From the NCBI GenBank assembly GCA_913052515.1, contig CAJXFJ010000132.1:1-5786 (forward strand): 5,786 bases of DNA, read 5' to 3'. Position 1 is the first letter of the stretch; the number at the start of each line of letters is the position of its first letter. The stretch is from an uncultured Flavobacteriales bacterium. Lineage in GTDB: Bacteria; Bacteroidota; Bacteroidia; Flavobacteriales; Vicingaceae. Positions 1 to 5,786 of this stretch are shown here, piece after piece. The notes under the pieces were generated by a model. The model ran no database searches. It worked only from the letters and a program-made list of their open reading frames with translations, and was not told the origin of the DNA. Made by a program: the position numbers and the translations under genes.

Positions 1-183
1 TCCTTCTTTCTTATGAGATTCATTATTCTGAGTTCTAGTATTAAATGCCGTGGCTTGTTTCTTCAGAATATACTTAAACAAAAAAGGCATAAAAAATCGT
101 AAAATATATTTCACAATATAGTACACCAATACAATTACAAGTATTGTGCGAAATACGGATATCAACCCTGCCTCAACTAGCAT
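1..183 (-). CDS. Small single-span membrane protein, DUF4834-like (3' end cut by window edge)
   Basis: This reading frame is not interrupted between an ATG at 183-181 and the window edge, giving 61 residues without a stop. The start is well fixed: an in-frame TAA lies at 192-190 and no other ATG falls between. The protein begins MLVEAGLISVFRTILVIVLV. A hydrophobic helix at about residues 8-27 is followed by an aromatic and basic stretch (KYILRFFMPFLFKYILKK, about residues 25-42) and then a polar tail rich in N, T, Q, K and E. One membrane span, then a basic amphipathic helix and a hydrophilic cytoplasmic tail, is the layout I recall for the DUF4834 family of Flavobacteriia, whose function is unknown. 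The assignment is by pattern memory only. The start lies two bases after the carB stop, so the two genes are probably co-transcribed and perhaps translationally coupled. The C-terminus, probably a few tens of residues, is outside the window. Confidence 0.72.
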   Translation of the reverse strand, partial: MLVEAGLISVFRTILVIVLVYYIVKYILRFFMPFLFKYILKKQATAFNTRTQNNESHKKEG

Positions 184-185
184 AA

Positions 186-3005
186 TTACTTACTAAGGTA
201 AAGGTTTCTTTCAGAATAAATTTCTCTAAAAAATTTGTCCTTTAAATCAGCAATAAATCTAATTGCTTCACCTGTTGATTTCATTTCTGGTCCTAATTCC
301 TTATTAACATTTGGAAATTTCTCAAAAGAGAATACAGGAATTTTAATGGCATAGCCCTTCTTTTGTGGGTTAAAATCAAAATCCTTTACTTTCTTTTCAC
401 CAAGCATCACCTTAGTGGCATAATTTACATAAGGCTCTTTATAAGCTTTAGCTATAAAGGGAACGGTTCTAGAAGCTCTTGGATTAGCTTCAATAATATA
501 TACTTTCTCATCTTTTATAGCGAATTGAATATTAATAAGGCCTTTCGTTTTAAGCGCAACTGCTATACGTTTTGTGTATGTTTCAATCTGATTTAAAACA
601 TCATCACTTAAATCAAAAGGAGGTAATACAGCATAAGAGTCTCCAGAATGAATCCCAGCAGGTTCGATATGTTCCATAATACCGATAATATGAACATCTT
701 CTCCATCGCAAATAGCATCTGCTTCGGCTTCAATAGCCCCTGAAAGGAAGTGATCCAATAAGATTTTATTACCAGGTAAGTCACGTAAAATATTGACTAC
801 GTGTTGCTCTAATTCTTTCTCATTTATAACAATCTTCATACTTTGTCCACCAAGAACGTAAGAAGGTCTAACCAATAATGGGAAACCAATTTCTCGACTT
901 AGTTCAATTGCTTCATCTGCTGTTTCAATAGATCCATAACGAGGATATGGAATGTCATTAGACTTTAACAAATCAGAGAATGAACCTCTATCTTCAGCTA
1001 AATCTAGCGCTTTATAACTAGTCCCAATTATATTAATTCCATATCTGTCTAGCTTTTCAGCTAATTTCAATGCCGTTTGTCCTCCTAACTGTACAATCAC
1101 ACCTTCGGGCTTTTCATGAAGAATTATATCATAAATATGCTCCCAAAATACTGGTTCGAAATACAATTTATCAGCCGTATCAAAATCAGTAGAAACCGTT
1201 TCTGGGTTACAGTTAATCATGATCGTCTCATAACCGCATTCTTTGGCGGCTAATATTCCATGAACACAACAATAATCAAATTCAATGCCTTGTCCAATTC
1301 GATTAGGTCCAGACCCCAGAACTACAATTTTCTTTTTATCGCTAACCTTTGATTCATTTTCTTCTTCAAAAGTGCTGTAATAGTATGGTGTCTGCGCTTC
1401 AAACTCTGCAGCACAAGTGTCTACAAGTTTATAAACTCGTTTGATGTTATATTCTTCGCGTTTCGTGTAAACTTCACTTTCTAAACAATTTAAAAGATGT
1501 GCTATTTGTCGATCTGCGTATCCCTTTTGCTTAGCCTCTAGTAAGATATCTTTTGGCAAAGTTTTAAGAGTAAATTTTGATATTTCTTTTTCAATACCAA
1601 TTAGTTCTTCAATTTGTCTTAGAAACCATTTATCGATGAGTGTAGCCTCATAAATTGTTGACAATGGAATTCCCAACTTAATAGCATCATACAAATGGAA
1701 TAAACGGTTCCAACTTGGATTTTTTAAGCTATCTAAAATCCTATTCTGATCTGTTAATTCTTTTCCATCAGCACCTAATCCATTTCGCTTAATCTCTAAT
1801 GATTGACAAGCCTTTTGCAATGCTTCTTGAAAAGATCGACCAATTCCCATTACTTCTCCAACAGATTTCATCTGAAGTCCTAATTCCTTTTCAGGACTGT
1901 CAAATTTGTCAAAATTCCATCTCGGTATTTTAACGATAACATAATCTAGGGTTGGTTCAAAATAAGCCGATGTATTTCCTGTGATTTGATTTTTTAATTC
2001 ATCTAAATGATACCCAATTGCTAATTTTGCAGCAATCTTAGCAATCGGATAACCAGTTGCTTTAGATGCTAATGCAGAAGATCTCGAAACTCTAGGATTA
2101 ATCTCAATAGCAATTATATCTTCTTTCTCATCATTACTAACAGCAAATTGAACGTTACATCCTCCTGCAAAATCACCAATAGAGCGCATCATGTGTATAG
2201 CCATATCCCGCATTTTCTGATAAGTAGTATCAGATAAAGTCATAGCAGGTGCAACCGTAATTGAATCTCCGGTATGAATCCCCATCGGATCCATATTTTC
2301 AATGGAACAGATAATAATTACATTGTCATTAGAGTCTCTTAACAACTCTAGTTCATACTCCTTCCAACCAAGCACAGCTTTATCAATCATAACTTCATGT
2401 ATTGGTGAAGCATGAAGTCCCCGAGTTAATTTTTTATCAAATTCTTCTTGGGTATGGACAAATGATGCACCTGAACCTCCTAGTGTATAAGATGGTCTAA
2501 TAACAAGAGGAAAGCCGATTTCTTGAGCAAAATTTTTCCCTTCTAAGAATGAATTTGCAATTTTTGAAGGAGCTACTCCAACTCCAATATCAATCATCAA
2601 TTTTCGAAACTCATCTCTATCTTCTGTAACATTAATGGCATCAATGTCTACACCAATCATTTTTACATTATACTTTTCCCAAAGGCCAAGTTCATCACAT
2701 TTTATGGCCAAATTCAATGCTGTTTGTCCCCCCATTGTTGGCAAAACAGTATCAATATCAGGATGCTCTGCTAAAATCCTTTCGATTGACTCTGGCTCAA
2801 GTGGCTCCAAATAAATATTATCTGCAACAACAGGGTCTGTCATTATTGTTGCCGGATTCGAGTTTATTAAGGTCACTAAAATACCTTCTTCTCTTAGCGA
2901 CCTAGATGCTTGAGAACCTGAATAATCAAACTCACAGGCCTGTCCAATTACTATTGGCCCACTTCCGATAATTAATGTATGCTTAATGGATTTGTTTCTA
3001 GGCAT
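186..3005 (-). CDS. carB: Carbamoyl-phosphate synthase large subunit, short form without the MGS-like allosteric domain
   Basis: CarB makes carbamoyl phosphate from bicarbonate, two ATP and ammonia delivered by the glutaminase subunit CarA. It acts in the cytoplasm and feeds pyrimidine and arginine synthesis. The 939-residue protein shows the expected internal duplication. The carboxyphosphate half (about 1-400) has IIGSGPIVIGQACEFDYSG at 12-30, GGQTALNLA at 92-100, RPSYTLGGSGASF at 170-182 and the metal/ATP motif EINPR at 301-305. A linking oligomerisation region spans about 401-555. The carbamoyl-phosphate half (about 556-915) repeats the motifs: LGSGPNRIGQGIEFDY at 563-578, GGQTALKLA at 641-649, RPSYVLGG at 713-720 and EANPR at 839-843. 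Counterparts of E. coli R169, E299, N301, R715, Q829, E841 and N843 are all present, so both active sites look intact. The protein stops about 25 residues after GPEMKSTGEA, where the E. coli enzyme (about 1073 residues) continues into the MGS-like domain that binds UMP, IMP and ornithine. Such a short CarB is, to my knowledge, normal in Flavobacteriia. The ATG at 3005 places the first glycine motif at the usual distance. carA is not in the window. Confidence 0.98.
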   Translation of the reverse strand: MPRNKSIKHTLIIGSGPIVIGQACEFDYSGSQASRSLREEGILVTLINSNPATIMTDPVVADNIYLEPLEPESIERILAEHPDIDTVLPTMGGQTALNLAIKCDELGLWEKYNVKMIGVDIDAINVTEDRDEFRKLMIDIGVGVAPSKIANSFLEGKNFAQEIGFPLVIRPSYTLGGSGASFVHTQEEFDKKLTRGLHASPIHEVMIDKAVLGWKEYELELLRDSNDNVIIICSIENMDPMGIHTGDSITVAPAMTLSDTTYQKMRDMAIHMMRSIGDFAGGCNVQFAVSNDEKEDIIAIEINPRVSRSSALASKATGYPIAKIAAKLAIGYHLDELKNQITGNTSAYFEPTLDYVIVKIPRWNFDKFDSPEKELGLQMKSVGEVMGIGRSFQEALQKACQSLEIKRNGLGADGKELTDQNRILDSLKNPSWNRLFHLYDAIKLGIPLSTIYEATLIDKWFLRQIEELIGIEKEISKFTLKTLPKDILLEAKQKGYADRQIAHLLNCLESEVYTKREEYNIKRVYKLVDTCAAEFEAQTPYYYSTFEEENESKVSDKKKIVVLGSGPNRIGQGIEFDYCCVHGILAAKECGYETIMINCNPETVSTDFDTADKLYFEPVFWEHIYDIILHEKPEGVIVQLGGQTALKLAEKLDRYGINIIGTSYKALDLAEDRGSFSDLLKSNDIPYPRYGSIETADEAIELSREIGFPLLVRPSYVLGGQSMKIVINEKELEQHVVNILRDLPGNKILLDHFLSGAIEAEADAICDGEDVHIIGIMEHIEPAGIHSGDSYAVLPPFDLSDDVLNQIETYTKRIAVALKTKGLINIQFAIKDEKVYIIEANPRASRTVPFIAKAYKEPYVNYATKVMLGEKKVKDFDFNPQKKGYAIKIPVFSFEKFPNVNKELGPEMKSTGEAIRFIADLKDKFFREIYSERNLYLSK

Positions 3006-3078
3006 AGGAAAACATTTTTGAGTTACGAAATTAATTGACTCTAATTAAAGATTAAAATTGGCTTTAGATAAGTTATAC
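3006..3078 (-). promoter_or_regulatory. Putative carB promoter and leader region
   Basis: These 73 bases separate the T-tract of the upstream terminator from the carB ATG, so carB transcription must start here unless the terminator leaks. The region is very A+T-rich and has no Shine-Dalgarno-like sequence, as is usual in Bacteroidota. The best match I see to the Bacteroidota -7 element TAnnTTTG is TAATTTCG (3033 to 3026, minus strand), one mismatch, which would give a leader of about 15-20 bases. The -33 element expected about 19-20 bases upstream is represented only by a weak T-run near 3053-3056. I see no PyrR-type attenuator, riboswitch or second terminator. The location is well supported by gene layout; the exact boxes are not. 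Confidence 0.3.
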
Positions 3079-3109
3079 AAAAAAAGGACTGTTTTTCAAC
3101 AGTCCTTTT
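3079..3109 (-). terminator. Rho-independent terminator of the BNR/T9SS gene
   Basis: On the minus strand the arms GGACTGTT and AACAGTCC pair perfectly (3105-3098 with 3093-3086) around a GAAA tetraloop (3097-3094). Four flanking A:T pairs (3109-3106 with 3085-3082) extend the stem to 12 base pairs. The 3' side runs into seven T (3085-3079). The hairpin begins 19 bases after the stop codon of the secreted propeller gene. On the plus strand the run of T is only four bases and no plus-strand gene precedes it, so the element is oriented for the minus strand. It should separate that gene from carB. Confidence 0.92.
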
Positions 3110-3128
3110 AAATAATACGAATATCAAT

Positions 3129-5786
3129 TTATTGTTTTATGAATTTGGTGGATAATGATCCATTATCTTGAACAACCCTTGCTATATAAGTTCCATGTTC
3201 TAAATCTTCTATACTAACTTCAACCACTCCGTTTGAGCTTGAAACAAATTCATTATTAAATTCCCTTACCAATTGACCTTTTATGTTATAAATTTGAAGC
3301 TGATAAGGTTTATTTGAATTCAAACCATCCCATTCTAACTTAATATTTCTGCTCGAAGGATTCGGATAAACGTGCAAACTTGAAACATTTACTTTAGAAT
3401 CTTTAGACACTAAATCTTTTAATCCGACTAAAGCATCAGATTGATAAACTCCTCTTCCATGGGTACCAATATAAATTCTACCCTCGTTCTCAACAGGCAC
3501 ATAACCGCTCTTCAGAACTAATTTTACAGAATCGATTACTTGAGGGTCTGTAACATTTTGCCCATCTATCATTAAGTTTCCGTTTTCAATAGAATTCAAG
3601 CTATCTATTATTCGCGCATTCACAACATCAAAATCAAAAGTCATTTGACGAATTTCAAATACAGGAACTCTTCCTAAACCTATATTTTCCTCAGTCCATT
3701 CAACTGTAGCTGGATCTGTTGCAAAAGCATTATCTGTAGCAAAAACTCCTAATTCATTTCCAACCAAAACTCTATTGTTATCATCTTTATCTATCATTAC
3801 AGAATAGGCCGGAACATAAGGTAATTCGGTTGACCCATTACCTTGAATAAATTCAAATGTTCCTGTTGGGTCAACTGCAGTTGTTGCTATAGTTGTTCGA
3901 GCAACAAATGTGTGGTTCCCATAATTTCCTAAAGCAACAATTAAGTTATCTGAGTTATTAGGGTCAACAGCAATTGAAGTAACAGCTCTACCAGAAAAGC
4001 GACCAATTTGCTCACATTTTCCTGCCAACTGATTATTGATGATGTCATAAATCTGAGCTCCTGAAGCCGAATGAGGTAAATCAGTATCAACCGAATCTAA
4101 ATCAGATACTCTAAACAAACCTCCTGCATCTGTTCCAATGAATAAATGATTTCCATCATTACTAAATGCCATATCTATCACATTTCCTGTAATTCTATCA
4201 GGAGTTGACCTACTTCCAGCAACATGATGCCATACGATATCAGACTTCCCCTTAAGTAAATCTCTTGTGATAAAAACGTTTCTTTCATTATAATTAGCTC
4301 CTGAACCGGGCCAGTTAGCTGAAGCAAAAATAGACTGAACCTTATCTTGAACTTGGTATCTATATCTAAAAATAATTTCAGCATTTTCAACACGCAAAAT
4401 AGTTTCTGAAGCACTAATAATGTCAACTGTAAAAGAAACTGAATCTCCATTTCCAATACTATCGAGAAAAAGATTTGAATACTTACCCTCAACACCGAAA
4501 CTGAAACTAATATTCTCAGTTGCCGAATTATACTTTCTAATGGTTAAAGTCTTTGTTGAAAGATTAATTGTTAATGTATCAAAGTTTATAATAACTTCTG
4601 ATCCTAGACTGTCCATTTCATCTGCGTCAAAATCAATTTTTCTTCCTGAAGAAGCAGAAATGGTGTCAAAGGGTAATATTGCTGTTTGCAAAGTAACTAC
4701 TTGAGGGATATTATTATTATTACTTTCAAACGGAATCATAGTTCCAACGGGAATAGGGGGTAATGTTTTTCTTTCCTCTACAATTTCAATCGAATCTGTA
4801 GAACCCGTGTGATTAAATGATTCCCATAACTCTAAACAATTATAAAACACCCTAGAGCATCCTTCCGGTGTAGCACATAACCCTCCTAAGAATGCATTGG
4901 TACTTACAATATCTGCGGCTGTCAAATTAGAATTACCCGAAGTTGTTCCAATTCCTTGAATTCTTCCTAAACGGTTAAATTGCGAAGCAGCAACTCCTAT
5001 TGAAGGGTCAATAATAGACATTGCAGCATCGAAGCCATCACCACTTAACACTTCTATGGCTCCTAAATTATTATTAAACTCTAGACCAACTAAAAAGGAA
5101 CCATTATCTTGAGTACCACCTAAGACAATATCTTTGGCGTTGACATCAATACCATAAAACTGGGTAACGCCATACTTATAATTATGCACTCTATATGTTG
5201 GAATTCCATTATTAAAGTCAGTTGATTTGGTAATACCTCCATCAGATGCAATATATGCTATGTCTGAATCTCGAGGGTCAAAAACCATATTGTGCTTATC
5301 TGCATGTACATAATTTGGTATTAAATCTCCTGAGGCTGTAAATTCAACTGTTAGGTCAATTCTTTCCCATGATCCATTTGAAGGACTAGGATCAACAGAA
5401 CTTTGAGTCCATCTCCACAGAGAAACTCCACCAACAACTAATTTACCAGGATCATCAGGAAATACCTCAATCATGTTATCCCATCCACCTTGACAATTTA
5501 CGCCAAAGTTAGCATAAGGGTCAAATGAACCATCTCCAGCACCAATAGGCTCCCAATTATTTCCGCCATCTTGAGAACGGTAAAAACCTTCTAAACAACC
5601 TTGATTTGTTGCAATACCTGCATACATGATATTTTTATCAGATGGTGCAATATCACATTCTATTCTACCCAAAGAGGAGTTCGTGTTTGGTGTTGTTTCC
5701 GTAAATGTCGCTCCACCATCATTTGAAACATATATGGCGGCATTGAAAGTTACGATAATATTTTGACCATCGTCACTGATATCAAT
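3129..5786 (-). CDS. Secreted BNR/Asp-box (sortilin/VPS10-like) beta-propeller protein with T9SS type A sorting domain (5' end beyond window)
   Basis: The frame is open from the window edge at 5786 to the TAA at 3131-3129, giving 885 residues with no start inside. A TTG at 5672 could be mistaken for a start, but the 38 codons before it are open and carry an Asp-box (SNDGGATF). Numbering from the edge, Asp-box or related propeller turns are SNDGGATF (21-28), SQDGGNNW (71-78), SDGGITKS (181-188), GTDAGGLF (551-558), GNELGVFAT (676-684) and GTHGRGVYQS (774-783). YVHADKHNMVFDP (159-171), GGTQDNGS (223-230) and SGDGFDAA (248-255) resemble recurring blocks of large Bacteroidota BNR proteins. A beta-rich segment without Asp-boxes lies at about 324-478. 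The C-terminus (about 803-885) is a T9SS type A sorting domain: VYPNPSS, LQIYNIKGQLV, LEHGTYIARV and final KFIKQ. The protein should cross the outer membrane by T9SS and be released or surface-anchored. The missing N-terminus should carry a Sec signal peptide. Substrate and catalytic activity are unknown: a GH74-like hydrolase, an adhesin or a protein-binding propeller are all possible. Its own terminator separates it from carB. Confidence 0.93.
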   Translation of the reverse strand: MDISDDGQNIIVTFNAAIYVSNDGGATFTETTPNTNSSLGRIECDIAPSDKNIMYAGIATNQGCLEGFYRSQDGGNNWEPIGAGDGSFDPYANFGVNCQGGWDNMIEVFPDDPGKLVVGGVSLWRWTQSSVDPSPSNGSWERIDLTVEFTASGDLIPNYVHADKHNMVFDPRDSDIAYIASDGGITKSTDFNNGIPTYRVHNYKYGVTQFYGIDVNAKDIVLGGTQDNGSFLVGLEFNNNLGAIEVLSGDGFDAAMSIIDPSIGVAASQFNRLGRIQGIGTTSGNSNLTAADIVSTNAFLGGLCATPEGCSRVFYNCLELWESFNHTGSTDSIEIVEERKTLPPIPVGTMIPFESNNNNIPQVVTLQTAILPFDTISASSGRKIDFDADEMDSLGSEVIINFDTLTINLSTKTLTIRKYNSATENISFSFGVEGKYSNLFLDSIGNGDSVSFTVDIISASETILRVENAEIIFRYRYQVQDKVQSIFASANWPGSGANYNERNVFITRDLLKGKSDIVWHHVAGSRSTPDRITGNVIDMAFSNDGNHLFIGTDAGGLFRVSDLDSVDTDLPHSASGAQIYDIINNQLAGKCEQIGRFSGRAVTSIAVDPNNSDNLIVALGNYGNHTFVARTTIATTAVDPTGTFEFIQGNGSTELPYVPAYSVMIDKDDNNRVLVGNELGVFATDNAFATDPATVEWTEENIGLGRVPVFEIRQMTFDFDVVNARIIDSLNSIENGNLMIDGQNVTDPQVIDSVKLVLKSGYVPVENEGRIYIGTHGRGVYQSDALVGLKDLVSKDSKVNVSSLHVYPNPSSRNIKLEWDGLNSNKPYQLQIYNIKGQLVREFNNEFVSSSNGVVEVSIEDLEHGTYIARVVQDNGSLSTKFIKQ

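Noticed and set aside
127..146. Inverted repeat CAATAC / GTATTG with an 8-base loop
   Set aside because: It is only 6 base pairs, lies inside the membrane-protein coding frame and has no T-tract, so it is neither a terminator nor a convincing regulatory hairpin.
363..596. Plus-strand open frame of 77 codons inside carB
   Set aside because: It lies fully opposite strongly conserved carB coding sequence, resembles no family I know, and is of a length expected by chance in A+T-rich antisense sequence.
2717..2905. Plus-strand open frame of 62 codons opposite the start of carB
   Set aside because: It lies antisense to conserved CarB motifs, has low-complexity leucine and glutamine content, and has no supporting start signal.
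186..3005. Possible gene duplication or fusion signal from the two similar halves of CarB
   Set aside because: The internal repeat of glycine-rich, GGQTAL, RPSY and E-x-NPR motifs is the ancient duplication present in all CarB proteins, not a local event.
4178..4495. Minus-strand open frame of 105 codons in another frame of the propeller gene
   Set aside because: It overlaps the recognisable propeller protein in a shifted frame. Its leucine, isoleucine and phenylalanine richness is the usual product of reading such DNA out of frame.
4420..4704. Plus-strand open frame of 94 codons opposite the propeller gene
   Set aside because: It is antisense to the coding sequence of the beta-rich segment and has no recognisable domain or start signal.
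1..5786. Search for an undescribed multi-gene system, mobile element or CRISPR
   Set aside because: I see no transposase, integrase, toxin-antitoxin pair, repeat-spacer array or reverse transcriptase. The three genes are a housekeeping enzyme, a small membrane protein and a secreted propeller protein in an ordinary arrangement.

Overview
The window is A+T-rich (by eye about two thirds A+T) and fits a member of the Bacteroidota, most likely Flavobacteriia or a close relative. Three things point there: a large secreted-type protein ending in a type IX secretion (T9SS) type A sorting domain, a short carbamoyl-phosphate synthase large subunit without the C-terminal regulatory domain, and a small membrane protein resembling the DUF4834 family, which I know from Flavobacteriia. 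No Shine-Dalgarno-like sequence is obvious before the complete gene, as is usual in this phylum.

All genes are on the minus strand, so they read from right to left. From 5786 down to 3129 is the 3' part of a gene for a BNR/Asp-box (sortilin/VPS10-like) beta-propeller protein. Its 5' end lies beyond the window. It ends in a T9SS sorting domain, so the product is expected outside the cell or on its surface. A strong intrinsic terminator at 3079-3109 lies 19 bases after its stop codon. The remaining gap (3006-3078) must hold the carB promoter and leader. carB occupies 3005-186 and is complete. Two bases after its stop, a small membrane-protein gene starts at 183 and runs off the left edge.

There are two transcription units. 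One is the BNR/T9SS gene, closed by its own terminator. The other is carB with the small membrane-protein gene, very likely co-transcribed. CarB makes carbamoyl phosphate for pyrimidine and arginine synthesis and needs a glutaminase partner, CarA, which is not in the window. Nothing links the secreted propeller protein to CarB functionally; they look like ordinary neighbours.

I found no mobile element, CRISPR array, tRNA, rRNA or defence system, and no sign of a new multi-gene system. The points most worth a second look are the missing CarB allosteric domain and an unassigned beta-rich segment without Asp-boxes inside the propeller protein. No stretch of more than 300 bases lacks a gene.
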